A stretch of DNA of 64,000 nucleotides from JANQGH01 sp039177555 (GTDB lineage: Bacteria; Pseudomonadota; Alphaproteobacteria; DSM-16000; Inquilinaceae), in the NCBI GenBank assembly GCA_039177555.1, contig JBCDFV010000021.1, positions 9,544 through 73,543 of the forward strand. Reading direction: 5' to 3'. The notes below the pieces were generated by a model. It worked only from the letters and a program-made list of their open reading frames with translations. It had not been told where the DNA came from and ran no database searches. A program made the translations under genes and the position numbers. This document shows positions 1 through 8,333 of the stretch, piece after piece (position 1 is the first letter of the stretch; each line of letters starts with the position of its first letter).

Positions 1-200
1 GCGATCTGGCCGCGGCAGTTGCCGCCCAGCGTCTGGCGGGCGTCGATGGCGCCGCCTGGGCTGACACGGACGAAGAACGGGTCGAGCGGAAAGCCGGCGT
101 TCAGGCTGATGCTGCCATAGGTTGGCGCCTGGCCGAGACTCTGTGCGTGTCCGATCTGGGCAAGCGCGGCCAGCGCGACAGCCAACAAGAAAGACTTCAT
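1..200 (-). CDS. N-terminus of a secreted protein of unknown function (partial)
   Basis: The reading frame starts with ATG at 200 and continues off the left edge of the window, giving 66 visible codons. The first 20 residues form a signal peptide (MKSFLLAVALAALAQIGHAQ) with a likely signal peptidase I site after Ala-Gln. The mature part contains 'YGSISLNAGFPLDPF', 'VSPGG' and 'GGNCRG', a pattern I associate with small repeated domains in secreted alphaproteobacterial proteins, some of them trypsin-like. The seen part is only the signal peptide and about 46 residues, so no function is assigned. It is probably periplasmic or extracellular. Confidence 0.7.
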   Translation of the reverse strand, partial: MKSFLLAVALAALAQIGHAQSLGQAPTYGSISLNAGFPLDPFFVRVSPGGAIDARQTLGGNCRGQI

Positions 201-308
201 GCCCGCGCCGCTCCGACCCTGCCGGCTTAGGTTTGCCCAATAAGCGAGTTGGATGACATTATCACATCAGCCGGAATCCGGGCCAGCGGATTGGGCGCAG
301 GTCGCGCC

Positions 309-950
309 TCAAGACCTTCGATTGAGATCCGTGGCGGCCCGTTTCAGGCCGTCGCGCTGCATCGATCGTTCCAGCAGTTCCAGCCGGACATCCAGCTCAA
401 GCCGGTCGTCGTCGACCATCTTGCGGCGATACTTGTCGAAGGTTTCGGCCAGTTCATCCAGGGTCTGGCGGGTGCGGTCGGTCAGCGCCTGGCTGTCCTC
501 GCCCTCACGCTGGAGGGTCAGCAGGCTGCCGGTCACCGTTTCCAGATGCCCCAGATAACTGCCCAGCGCCTTCTGGACCCTTGGGAACTCCGCCGGGTTG
601 GCCTTGACTTCACGGATCATCTGTTTGGCCGAGCCGCTGATCACGCCCACCGTTTGCCGGATGTCGCGATCGTTCAGCCGGAAGCTGTTGCGCCGGATCG
701 TGCGCAGGCGCCCCTCGGCCACGCGCAGTTCCTGCGCCAGCAGCTTGGGATCGACCAGCAGGCCCTCCGCCTGGTCGAACAGCGCGGCGTAGGGGTCAGG
801 CCGCAACAGGCGCGCGGCGATGATCCAGAAGAAGAAGAATGCCACGATCGACCAGAACATGCCGGCCCCGGCCGGACCGTAAAGCACAGCGGCCAGCACG
901 GCCGCCGAAAGCGGCGCCAGGATGCGTCGGTTCTTCTGCCACCAGGTCAA
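309..950 (-). CDS. XpaC-like (5-bromo-4-chloroindolyl phosphate hydrolysis family) membrane protein
   Basis: The 213-residue product has one or two N-terminal hydrophobic segments (about residues 10-45, ending in a Phe-rich 'AFFFFWIIAARLL'). A helical, charged region follows with 'IRQTVGVISGSAKQMIREV', 'LGSYLGHLETVTGSLL' and a C-terminal 'DDRLELDVRLELLERSMQRDG'. This layout matches the XpaC/Halogen_Hydrol family, whose biochemical role is poorly known despite the name. No ATG fits. I chose a TTG at 950 because AGAAGGA lies 7 bases upstream and the product then begins MTWWQKNRR. The gene is divergent from leuC, with about 160 bases between them. Confidence 0.75.
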   Translation of the reverse strand: MTWWQKNRRILAPLSAAVLAAVLYGPAGAGMFWSIVAFFFFWIIAARLLRPDPYAALFDQAEGLLVDPKLLAQELRVAEGRLRTIRRNSFRLNDRDIRQTVGVISGSAKQMIREVKANPAEFPRVQKALGSYLGHLETVTGSLLTLQREGEDSQALTDRTRQTLDELAETFDKYRRKMVDDDRLELDVRLELLERSMQRDGLKRAATDLNRRS

Positions 951-1112
951 TGATGCGTCCTTCTGTGCTTCCGGTTTGGGCAATGCCGGCAATGATCGGT
1001 GTCTGCGGGGACAATATTCTGCTTTTGCGACCTTCCGCCAAGGGCCACCTAACGCTATATCTCCGGCGCCTCCCGCCGTGGGGCCAGGATTTTTGAGGAA
1101 AGGAATAGGGCG

Positions 1113-2519
1113 ATGACGGCGCCGCGCACGATGTTCGACAAGATTTGGGACTCTCATGTGGTGCATGAGCAGGAGGATGGAAGTTCCATTCTCTATATCG
1201 ATCGCCACCTTGTGCATGAGGTCACCAGCCCGCAGGCGTTCGAAGGCCTGCGCATGGCCGGCCGGCCCGTGCGCCGACCGCTGTCGACTCTGGCCGTGCC
1301 GGACCACAACGTGCCGACATCCGACCGGTCGCATGGCATCGAGGACGCGGAAAGCCGCATCCAGGTCGAAACCCTGGAGGCCAATTGCCGGGACTTCGGC
1401 ATTCCGATCTTCAAGATGGACGATGTGCGCCAGGGCATCGTGCACATCATCGGGCCGGAGCAAGGCTTCACCCAGCCGGGCATGACCATCGTCTGCGGCG
1501 ACAGCCACACCGCGACCCATGGGGCCTTCGGCGCGCTGGCGTTCGGCATCGGCACGTCTGAGGTCGAACATGTGCTGGCGACCCAGACGCTGCACCAGCG
1601 GCGGGCGAAGAACATGCGCATCACCGTTGACGGCGCCTTGCCGCCGGGGGTGACGGCCAAGGACATGATCCTGGCGATCATCGGCGTGACTGGCACGGCC
1701 GGCGGCACGGGCTACGTCATCGAATATGCCGGCGAGGCAGTGCGCGCGCTGTCGATGGAAGGCCGCATGACGGTCTGTAACATGTCGATCGAGGCGGGCG
1801 CGCGCGCCGGGCTGATCGCGCCGGACGAGACAACCTTCGCCTATATCAAGGGCCGGCCGATGGCGCCGTCGGGGCCGGATTGGGACGATGCGGTCGCCCA
1901 TTGGCGAACCCTGCCGTCGGATGACGGCGCGGTTTACGACGAGGAGATAACCCTGGCGGCGGCCGATATCGCGCCGAACGTGACCTGGGGCACCAGCCCG
2001 CAGGACGTGGTGCCGATCACCGGCGCCGTGCCCGACCCCGACGCCATTAAGGATGTGCGCCAGCAAGAGGCCGCGCGCCGCTCGCTGGACTATATGGGCC
2101 TGAAGGCCGGCACGCGCATGCAGGACATCGCGGTTGAGAAGGTCTTCATCGGCTCGTGCACCAACGGGCGCATCGAGGATCTGCGCGCCGCGGCCGCCGT
2201 GGCCGACGGGCGGCGGATCGCCGACGGTGTCTACGCCATGGTCGTGCCCGGCTCCGGCCTGGTGAAACAGCAGGCGGAGGCCGAGGGGCTGGACCGGATC
2301 TTCCTGCAAGCCGGCTTCGACTGGCGCGAGCCGGGCTGTTCCATGTGCCTGGCGATGAATGCCGACAAGTTGGCGCCGGGCGAGCGCTGCGCCTCGACAT
2401 CGAACCGCAATTTCGAAGGTCGCCAGGGCCGGGGCGGACGGACCCATCTGGTCAGCCCCGCTATGGCCGCCGCCGCCGCGCTTAAAGGCCGGCTGGCCGA
2501 CGTGCGTGAGTTTATGTGA
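1113..2519 (+). CDS. leuC: 3-isopropylmalate dehydratase large subunit
   Basis: This 468-residue aconitase-family protein is the large subunit of isopropylmalate isomerase, which converts 2-isopropylmalate to 3-isopropylmalate in leucine synthesis together with LeuD. Family motifs are clear: 'TIVCGDSHTATHGAFGALAFGIGTSEVEHVLATQ' around residues 127-160 (given in parts: CGDSHTATHG, GIGTSEVEHV), 'GSCTNGR' with Cys349, and 'EPGCSMCLAMN' with Cys409 and Cys412. The three cysteines are the expected [4Fe-4S] ligands. Length is normal. A GAGGAAAGG ribosome binding site precedes the ATG. leuD follows after 38 bases, and leuB is only one gene further on, so the leucine genes form one cluster. Confidence 0.97.
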   Translation: MTAPRTMFDKIWDSHVVHEQEDGSSILYIDRHLVHEVTSPQAFEGLRMAGRPVRRPLSTLAVPDHNVPTSDRSHGIEDAESRIQVETLEANCRDFGIPIFKMDDVRQGIVHIIGPEQGFTQPGMTIVCGDSHTATHGAFGALAFGIGTSEVEHVLATQTLHQRRAKNMRITVDGALPPGVTAKDMILAIIGVTGTAGGTGYVIEYAGEAVRALSMEGRMTVCNMSIEAGARAGLIAPDETTFAYIKGRPMAPSGPDWDDAVAHWRTLPSDDGAVYDEEITLAAADIAPNVTWGTSPQDVVPITGAVPDPDAIKDVRQQEAARRSLDYMGLKAGTRMQDIAVEKVFIGSCTNGRIEDLRAAAAVADGRRIADGVYAMVVPGSGLVKQQAEAEGLDRIFLQAGFDWREPGCSMCLAMNADKLAPGERCASTSNRNFEGRQGRGGRTHLVSPAMAAAAALKGRLADVREFM

Positions 2520-2557
2520 GCGGATTTGATAGAACGAAGCGAATGATAGGACGATAG

Positions 2558-3187
2558 ATGCAACCCTTTACGACGCTGACGGCGGTCGCCGCGCCCTTGC
2601 CGATGGTCAATGTCGATACCGACATGATCATCCCCAAGCAGTTCCTGAAAACCATCAAGCGCACCGGCCTGGCCGAGGGCCTGTTCCACGAGTTGCGCAC
2701 GGACGAGCAAGGCAACCGGAAGGAATTCGTGCTCGACCACCCGCACTACACCAGCGCGCAGATCCTAATCGCCGGCCAGAATTTCGGCTGCGGGTCCAGC
2801 CGCGAGCACGCGCCGTGGGCTTTGCTCGATTTCGGCATCCGCTGCATCATCGCGCCCAGCTTCGCCGACATTTTCTACAACAACTGCTTCAAGAACGGCA
2901 TTTTGCCGATCGCGACGCATGATGAGCATGTCGACCGGCTGATGGAACACGCCCAGCGCGGCGCCAACGCGACCTTGACGGTCGATTTGCCGGCGCAGGA
3001 GATCCATGGCCATGAAGGCGGCGTGGTGACCTTCGAGATCGACCCGCACCGCAAGCATTGCCTGCTGAACGGCCTCGACGACATCGGCCTGACCATGGCG
3101 CATGATCATCGTATCGACGCCTTTGAGGCGGCCCGGCGCGAGCAGCATCCCTGGCACGACCCCGAACATCCCGACCCGCGCGCCTAA
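2558..3187 (+). CDS. leuD: 3-isopropylmalate dehydratase small subunit
   Basis: This 209-residue protein is the swivelling small subunit that completes the LeuC active site in the leucine pathway. It opens with 'MQPFTTLTAVAAPLPMVNVDTDMIIPKQFLK', of which NVDTDMIIPKQF is the family signature. It also has 'GQNFGCGSSREHAPWAL' around residue 73, the substrate-loop motif found in LeuD, and 'PSFADIFYNNCFKNGILPI'. Length is typical (about 200). It lies 38 bases after leuC on the same strand and is probably co-transcribed. The next gene begins 15 bases after its stop. Confidence 0.97.
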   Translation: MQPFTTLTAVAAPLPMVNVDTDMIIPKQFLKTIKRTGLAEGLFHELRTDEQGNRKEFVLDHPHYTSAQILIAGQNFGCGSSREHAPWALLDFGIRCIIAPSFADIFYNNCFKNGILPIATHDEHVDRLMEHAQRGANATLTVDLPAQEIHGHEGGVVTFEIDPHRKHCLLNGLDDIGLTMAHDHRIDAFEAARREQHPWHDPEHPDPRA

Positions 3188-3202
3188 GCTGGGGTTGGCG
3201 AG

Positions 3203-3793
3203 GTGCTGCGCCCCCTGCGCCTGATCTGCCTGCTGGCATCGGTCGTCCTGATCGCCAGCCTGTTCTCGCCGTGGCTTGCCGTCGACGGCTCGGTCTTCGC
3301 CGACCAGATCCCGCCGACGGTGACCATGCTGATGCCGCAACTGCCGCAATGGCTGGAGGCGGGCAGCATCAATGTCTATGTGCTGGACGTGGCGCGCCTG
3401 CCGGTCGACACCAGCGCCGCCCTGCACGGCATCGTCAATGCCAGCTTCGCCGATACCATCGACGACACGGCCGTTCTGGACCCGTTCGTCGTGTTCGGCA
3501 GTGCCTACGTCGAAAATGATGACCGGCGCTATTGGGCCTTTCTGATCTGGCTGACGCCGTTCGGCGCCGCACTCAGCATCGCGGTCTATCTGATCCGCCG
3601 GCCCGCCTACGTTCCGGCCACCTTGGCCACCTTGCCGCCGATTGGCCTGTTCATCGGGTCCTTGATGCAGCGCGATCCCATCGCCTATGACAGCCTGACC
3701 GCATCCTTCTACATGGCCCTGGTGGCGTCCGCTGTGATCTGGCTGGCCACGCTCGCCGCCTGGGGTGTCCGCATCCGCCACAAGGGCCGCTAA
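3203..3793 (+). CDS. Multi-pass membrane protein of unknown function between leuD and leuB
   Basis: The gene starts with GTG 15 bases after leuD and encodes 196 residues. Hydrophobic segments lie near residues 5-25, 110-132, 137-158 and 168-188, which suggests four membrane helices with a large loop (about residues 27-108) on one side. I recognise no family. Its position inside the leu cluster, co-directional and closely spaced (leuB follows after 50 bases), suggests co-transcription, but nothing in the sequence links it to leucine synthesis. The start is uncertain because the upstream GGCGAG is a weak ribosome binding site. Confidence 0.8.
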   Translation: MLRPLRLICLLASVVLIASLFSPWLAVDGSVFADQIPPTVTMLMPQLPQWLEAGSINVYVLDVARLPVDTSAALHGIVNASFADTIDDTAVLDPFVVFGSAYVENDDRRYWAFLIWLTPFGAALSIAVYLIRRPAYVPATLATLPPIGLFIGSLMQRDPIAYDSLTASFYMALVASAVIWLATLAAWGVRIRHKGR

Positions 3794-3843
3794 GGCCCGA
3801 TCCTCTGAAGAAGAAGGCCGCCCACGGCCGGGAGACCCTGTTC

Positions 3844-4956
3844 ATGACCGCAAACAAATCGATCCTGCTGCTGCCCGGCGACGGTATCGGGCCCGAGGCG
3901 ATGGCCGAGGTGGTGAAGACCGCCGATTGGATGGGCCAGCATCGCGCGGTTGGCTTCGACACAGAGGAGGCGTTGGTCGGCGGCTGCTCGATCGACAGCG
4001 CCGGCGTGCCGATCACGGACGCGGTGATGGCCAAGGCCATGGACGCCGACGCCGTGCTGCTGGGGGCGGTCGGCGGCCCGAAATGGGACGCGGTCGATTT
4101 CGCCATCAGGCCGGAGGCGGGCCTCTTGCGTTTGCGCAAGGACCTGGAGCTGTTCGCCAACCTGAGGCCCGCGATGGTCTTCCCGGCGCTTGCCGACGCC
4201 TCCAGCCTGAAGCGCGAGCTGGTCGAGGGTTTGGACATCATGATCGTCCGCGAACTGACGGGCGGTGTCTATTTTGGTGAGCCGCGCGGCATCGAGACCT
4301 TGGCCGACGGCCAGCGAAGGGGCGTGAACACCCAGGTCTATACGACCTCGGAGATCCATCGGGTGGCGGCCGTGGCCTTCGACCTGGCCAGAAAGCGCGG
4401 CAACCTGGTGCATTCGGTGGAAAAGATGAACGTCATGGAATCCGGCCGTCTGTGGCGGGAAGAGGTGACCAAGCTGCATGGCGAGCAGTTCGCCGATGTC
4501 GAGCTGCAGCACATGCTGGCCGACAACTGTGCGATGCAGTTGGTGCGCAACCCGAAACAGTTCGATGTCATCGTCACCGACAATCTGTTCGGCGACATGC
4601 TGTCGGACGAGGCGGCGATGCTGACCGGTTCGCTGGGCATGCTGCCATCGGCCTCGCTGGGTGCGGCGGACGAAACGGGACGGCGGCGGGCATTGTACGA
4701 GCCGGTGCACGGGTCGGCCCCCGACATTGCCGGTCAGGGGCTGGCCAACCCGATCGCCATGCTGCTCAGCTTCGCCATGATGCTGCGCTACAGCTTCGAT
4801 CTGGGAACCGAGGCCGATTTGATGGAAAAGTCGGTGGCCAACGTGCTTAACGCCGGAATTCGGACTGCCGACATTGCCACGCCGGACACCAAGAAAGTCT
4901 CGACCGGCGAGATGGGACAGGCGATCCGGGACGAGATGGGCCGGCTGTCCGGTTAA
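3844..4956 (+). CDS. leuB: 3-isopropylmalate dehydrogenase
   Basis: This 370-residue enzyme oxidises and decarboxylates 3-isopropylmalate to 2-oxoisocaproate with NAD. Visible motifs are 'LLLPGDGIGPEAMAEV' at the N-terminus, 'GAVGGPKWD', the Arg-rich substrate region 'RPEAGLLRLRKDLELFANLRP', 'VRELTGGVYFGEPRG', and the metal/substrate segment 'VTDNLFGDMLSDEAAMLTGSLGMLPSASLG'. The NAD-binding 'EPVHGSAPDIAGQGLANPIA' follows. Length is normal. It is the last leucine gene of the cluster. Its stop overlaps the stop of the convergent Mpo1-like gene by 4 bases, leaving no room for a separate terminator. Confidence 0.97.
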   Translation: MTANKSILLLPGDGIGPEAMAEVVKTADWMGQHRAVGFDTEEALVGGCSIDSAGVPITDAVMAKAMDADAVLLGAVGGPKWDAVDFAIRPEAGLLRLRKDLELFANLRPAMVFPALADASSLKRELVEGLDIMIVRELTGGVYFGEPRGIETLADGQRRGVNTQVYTTSEIHRVAAVAFDLARKRGNLVHSVEKMNVMESGRLWREEVTKLHGEQFADVELQHMLADNCAMQLVRNPKQFDVIVTDNLFGDMLSDEAAMLTGSLGMLPSASLGAADETGRRRALYEPVHGSAPDIAGQGLANPIAMLLSFAMMLRYSFDLGTEADLMEKSVANVLNAGIRTADIATPDTKKVSTGEMGQAIRDEMGRLSG

Positions 4957-5285
4957 CTGGTGACGCCCGCCTTCTTCAGTTCGCCGTCCAGGCGGCCGCT
5001 GCACCACAGGAAGAACATGCGGAAGTCGCTGACCAGCGACCAGACGGGGTAGGTGAAGGTGGCCGGCCGATTGCGCTCGACCGCCATATGGCCGATCCAG
5101 GCGAACAGATAGCCGCTGACGATGGCGACCAGGACCAGCCACCAGATCCCCAGCACGATCGCGAGCAGCAGAAGCAACAGGCCGAGCGCCGTGCCGAAAT
5201 AGTGCAGGTTGCGCGTGGCCGCTCGCGAGTGTTCGCGCAGGTAATAGGGCCAGAAGGCCGCGTAAGTGTCGATTTTGTCGCTCAT
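4953..5285 (-). CDS. DUF962 / Mpo1-like small membrane protein
   Basis: The 110-residue product begins MSDKIDTYAAFWPYYLREHS and has 'NLHYFGTALGLLLLLLA' followed by a second hydrophobic stretch, 'LVLVAIVSGYLFAWIGHM', then 'ERNRPATFTYPVWSLVSDFRMF'. This is the DUF962 pattern. The yeast member Mpo1 is an Fe(II)-dependent dioxygenase acting on 2-hydroxy fatty acids, with conserved histidines like those here (EHSRAATRNLHYFG, WIGHMAVERN). A related role is plausible but inferred. Start ATG at 5285 is preceded by GGAA. The gene is convergent with leuB, with stops overlapping by 4 bases. Confidence 0.85.
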   Translation of the reverse strand: MSDKIDTYAAFWPYYLREHSRAATRNLHYFGTALGLLLLLLAIVLGIWWLVLVAIVSGYLFAWIGHMAVERNRPATFTYPVWSLVSDFRMFFLWCSGRLDGELKKAGVTS

Positions 5286-5501
5286 GGCACCATTCCTGCC
5301 GGATAGTGTGCCTTCGAATGGCAAGGAAGGGAAGCCGACCCCATATCGCCGAGTGGTGCCGGGGGACGCGGGCATGACCGGTCGGAAGACCTGCCAAGCG
5401 CAGGCCCGCCTTGCGTTGCGGGGCCGGCGGCTGTAGTCAGGCGGGCTTTGCGCCCGTGCGTCATATGAACGCGCTGGGCGCGTGAAGGTGGAGTTAGGAC
5501 C

Positions 5502-6527
5502 ATGGGTTACAAGGTGGCGGTCATCGGGGCGACCGGCAATGTCGGGCGCGAGTTGCTGCAGATCTTGAGCGAGCGGGACTTTCCCGCCGACGATGTCATC
5601 CCGCTGGCGTCGGAGAAATCCGCCGGCCGCGAGGTCAGCTTCGGCGAGGACGAAACCCTGAAGGTGCGCGATCTGGCGACCTTCGACTTCCGGGGCATCG
5701 ACATCGCGCTGTCGTCGCCCGGCGCTTCCGTCTCCGCCCAGTTTTCGCCGAAGGCCGCCAAGGCCGGCTGCGTGGTGATCGACAACACCTCGCATTTCCG
5801 CATGGACCCGGAGGTGCCGCTGGTGGTGCCGGAGGTCAACCGCGAAGCCATTGCCGACTATGGCCGCCGCAACATCATCGCCAACCCGAACTGTTCGACC
5901 ATCCAGATGGTCGTGGCCATGAAGCCGCTGCACGACCTGGCGGTGATCCGCCGCGCGGTGGTCGCGACCTATCAGTCGGTTTCCGGTGCCGGTCGGGCCG
6001 GCATGGACGAGCTGTTCAACCAGACGCGCGGCATCTATGTGAACGACCCGGTGGTGAAGGAGACGTTCACCAAGCAGATCGCCTTCAACGTCATTCCCCA
6101 TTGCGACCGGTTCATGGAGGACGGGTCGACCAAGGAGGAATGGAAGATGATGGTCGAGACCAAGAAGATCCTGGACCCGACCATCAAGATGAGCGTGACG
6201 TGCGTGCGCGTGCCGGTGTTCATCGGCCATTCCGAGGCGATCAATCTGGAGTTCGAGGACACGATCTCGGTCGACGAGGCGCGTGCGGCCCTGCGTGCAG
6301 CCCCGGGCGTCGTGGTGGTCGACCATCGTGCGGACGAGGGCTATGTCACCCCGGTCGAAAGCGCCGGCGAGGATGCCGTCTATGTCAGCCGGATACGCGA
6401 GGACCCGACGGTCGAAAACGGCCTCAACCTCTGGGTGGTTTCGGACAATCTGCGCAAGGGCGCGGCCCTGAACGCGGTCCAGATCGCCGAGGCGCTGGTC
6501 AACGATCATCTCCTGGTGCCGGCGTAA
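5502..6527 (+). CDS. asd: Aspartate-semialdehyde dehydrogenase
   Basis: This 341-residue enzyme reduces aspartyl-4-phosphate to aspartate semialdehyde with NADPH, the branch point to lysine, threonine, methionine and diaminopimelate. The N-terminal Rossmann motif is 'VAVIGATGNVGREL'. The active-site cysteine is in 'IIANPNCSTIQMV' (Cys131). 'YQSVSGAGRAGMDEL' and 'CVRVPVFIGHSEAINLEFE' carry the usual substrate-binding Arg and catalytic His region. Length is normal for the bacterial type. GGAG and TTAGGA precede the ATG. The gene follows the leu cluster and is closely followed by the CitE-like gene. Confidence 0.97.
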   Translation: MGYKVAVIGATGNVGRELLQILSERDFPADDVIPLASEKSAGREVSFGEDETLKVRDLATFDFRGIDIALSSPGASVSAQFSPKAAKAGCVVIDNTSHFRMDPEVPLVVPEVNREAIADYGRRNIIANPNCSTIQMVVAMKPLHDLAVIRRAVVATYQSVSGAGRAGMDELFNQTRGIYVNDPVVKETFTKQIAFNVIPHCDRFMEDGSTKEEWKMMVETKKILDPTIKMSVTCVRVPVFIGHSEAINLEFEDTISVDEARAALRAAPGVVVVDHRADEGYVTPVESAGEDAVYVSRIREDPTVENGLNLWVVSDNLRKGAALNAVQIAEALVNDHLLVPA

Positions 6528-6565
6528 GGCCGGTCTTCGTCCAGCCCATCCAAGCGGAGGTTCCC

Positions 6566-7450
6566 ATGGCCGCATCGGCCCGTCCCCGTCGCTCGCTGTT
6601 GTACATGCCCGGCTCCAACGCACGGGCGCTGGAGAAGGGGCGCAGCCTGCCGGCCGATTGCCTGATCCTGGATCTTGAAGACGCGGTCGCGCCCGATGCC
6701 AAGCAAATGGCCCGCGAGCAGATCGCGGCGGCGTTGGCCGAGGGCGGCTATGGCGCGCGCGAACTGATCGTCCGGGTCAACGCGATGGACACGCCTTGGG
6801 GCTTCGACGATCTGGCGGCCATGGCCACGGTCGGCGCCCACGGCATTCTGCTCCCCAAGGTCGAAAGTGCCGACACGGTGCGCAAGGCCGGCGCGGCTTT
6901 GGCGGCAGCCGGTGCGCCGGACGATCTGGTGATTTGGTGCATGATGGAAACGCCCATGGGCATCCTGCGTGCGGAGGAAATCGCCGGCGCGCCGCGCATG
7001 GCCGGCTTCGTGATGGGCACGTCGGACCTGGCGAAGGATCTGCATGCGGCGCACACGCCCATGCGTCTGCCCTTCGTCACGTCGCTGAGCTGGTGCCTCT
7101 TGGCCGCGCGGGCCTATGGCCTGGCGGTCGTCGATGGGGTCTATCTGGACCTGCAGGATGATGAGGGATTCGAGGCCTCGTGCCGGCAAGGGCTGGACTT
7201 TGGCTTCGACGGCAAGACCTTGATCCATCCCAAGACCATCGCGGCGGCAAACCGCGTCTTCGCGCCGTCGCAAGCCGCGATTGAGGAGTCGCGCAAGATC
7301 ATCGACGCCTTTCAGGCCGCGCAGGCGGAAGGCAAGGGCGTGGTTCTGGTCGACGGCAAGCTGGTCGAAAACCTGCATGTCGAAAATGCCAAGCGCCTGG
7401 TCGCGATGGCCGAACAAATCGCGCAGCTTGAGTCCGCATCGGCCGCGTAG
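6566..7450 (+). CDS. HpcH/HpaI aldolase family CoA-ester lyase (CitE/malyl-CoA lyase-like)
   Basis: This 294-residue TIM-barrel protein resembles the CitE/malyl-CoA/citramalyl-CoA lyases, which cleave CoA esters of hydroxy-dicarboxylic acids. Motifs are 'RSLLYMPGSNARALEKGRSL', 'DCLILDLEDAVAPDAK' (metal-binding Asp/Glu), 'ELIVRVNAMDTPWGFDDL', 'GILLPKVESADTV' and 'WCMMETPMGIL' with the second metal-binding Glu. 'GFVMGTSDLAKDL' and the C-terminal 'GFDGKTLIHPKTI' follow. The exact substrate cannot be read from sequence; no other citrate lyase subunit is nearby, so a stand-alone malyl- or citramalyl-CoA lyase is likelier than citrate lyase. AAGCGGAGG precedes the ATG. It starts 38 bases after asd. 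Confidence 0.88.
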   Translation: MAASARPRRSLLYMPGSNARALEKGRSLPADCLILDLEDAVAPDAKQMAREQIAAALAEGGYGARELIVRVNAMDTPWGFDDLAAMATVGAHGILLPKVESADTVRKAGAALAAAGAPDDLVIWCMMETPMGILRAEEIAGAPRMAGFVMGTSDLAKDLHAAHTPMRLPFVTSLSWCLLAARAYGLAVVDGVYLDLQDDEGFEASCRQGLDFGFDGKTLIHPKTIAAANRVFAPSQAAIEESRKIIDAFQAAQAEGKGVVLVDGKLVENLHVENAKRLVAMAEQIAQLESASAA

Positions 7451-7511
7451 CCTGGATCTAGCGGGTTACACCACACCTAGTTCTGCAGAAGGCGGGCAGC
7501 ACAAAATGCTG

Positions 7512-7540
7512 TTGCAATCGGTGTGAGAGGCTGGTAAAAG
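7512..7540 (+). promoter_or_regulatory. Candidate sigma-70 promoter for the downstream small RNA
   Basis: TTGCAA at 7512-7517 and TAAAAG at 7535-7540 are separated by exactly 17 bases, with TGG just before the -10 element. A start point about 6-8 bases downstream would fall at 7546-7548, at the 5' end of a 10-base inverted repeat. No open reading frame with a ribosome binding site begins nearby, so the promoter fits a non-coding RNA. Confidence 0.5.
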
Positions 7541-7544
7541 AATA

Positions 7545-7676
7545 GGCGTCAGGCGAAGGGAGCGATCCCTTCCTGGCGGTTGGCCCCCCTCCTCCGAAGA
7601 AGTTGGTGCCCAACGCCATTGCCTGACGCCCGGTCGAACCCTTTCGGGTTCATGCGCGTTCGCATGTGTCGACTTT
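7545..7676 (+). ncRNA. Candidate structured small RNA with a CCTCCTCC loop
   Basis: The segment 7545-7630 is closed by a perfect 10-bp stem (GGCGTCAGGC at 7545-7554 with GCCTGACGCC at 7621-7630). Inside are two further helices. The first is GAAGGGA-GCGA-TCCCTTC at 7555-7572, a 7-bp hairpin with a GNRA tetraloop. The second is TGGCG(G)TTGG at 7574-7583 with CCAACGCCA at 7610-7618, whose 26-base loop holds CCTCCTCC (7588-7595). Two more perfect hairpins follow (GAACCC-TTTC-GGGTTC at 7636-7651 and CATGCG-CGTT-CGCATG at 7651-7666), then TTTT at 7673-7676, a plausible terminator. CCUCC loop motifs are known in alphaproteobacterial Hfq-dependent sRNAs. I cannot assign a family. Confidence 0.5.
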
Positions 7677-8300
7677 TGCAATTCGCCTGGCACTGGCCTG
7701 CCGGGCGTTTCGCTTTTTCGGGGTCCGGGAAGGCAAGCGGCGAACCGTATTCCTACCCGTTCCACCGAGTTGGCCGTCGTTCCGTCAGCGTTAGCGCCAA
7801 TCCGTCCAGGTTGCCCCTTCCGTTTCGTCGCATCGCACCGCCTTCCCGCCGACCCGCAGGGCTCCGACCGTTTCGACCGTCCCAAGCCCCCTTGCGCGTT
7901 TCCGTTCAATCCAGCCCGAAGGCCCAATCTCCCGAACCCGCCCGATGGTTTCGACAACGTCGCCGCCATCGTCCCCGCCGCCGGGAAACCCGATCCGAAG
8001 ACCTGATCTCCCGTCAAAGGCGCCCATAATGGGACCGCCGCCCCAACCGGTTCTGCCGCGCCAAACGATTTCAGGCCGAAACCTCAAACCCTCCAACGCT
8101 GCTTCCCCACCGGCCCTCACTCGTCCGCCAAACCATGCTCGACCCCGAAAGGCCTCGCCTGCCTGGCTTCCGCTTGAAAGCCCGCCCGACTGATCGTCAC
8201 CCTCAACCGACCCGCAGGTCGCTTCGGACACCCGACTTCGCCGGACATGTCGACACGCTGCTTGCGTGCAAGGAAAGGTTCCTTCAAACTCACCTTGCGA
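7677..8300. other. C-skewed non-coding tract
   Basis: No convincing gene lies here on either strand. The plus strand is strikingly C-rich relative to G: for example 28 C against 14 G in 7801-7860 and 26 C against 10 G in 8041-8100. The skew keeps stop codons rare in the G-rich minus strand, which produces an open frame at 7791-8231 (minus), but its translation is low-complexity Gly/Arg-rich and resembles no protein I know. The tract separates the candidate small RNA from an AT-rich element with DnaA-box-like nonamers. Confidence 0.6.
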
Positions 8301-8333
8301 ACAACAAGAGAATGACGTTTCGAAGAAGTTTTC

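Noticed and set aside
309..2447. A 712-codon open frame on the minus strand
   Set aside because: Only the part below about 950 is real (XpaC-like). The rest is the antisense of leuC, with His/Arg/Gly-rich shadow translation.
7545..7630. SRP (4.5S) RNA or 6S RNA
   Set aside because: The segment GTCAGGCGAAGGGAG recalls the SRP domain IV, but the required GGAA loop and AGCAGCC side are missing, and the 86-base fold lacks the central bubble of 6S RNA.
7791..8231. A 146-codon minus-strand frame in the C-skewed tract
   Set aside because: Gly/Arg/Glu-rich low-complexity product, no ribosome binding site, explained by strand skew.
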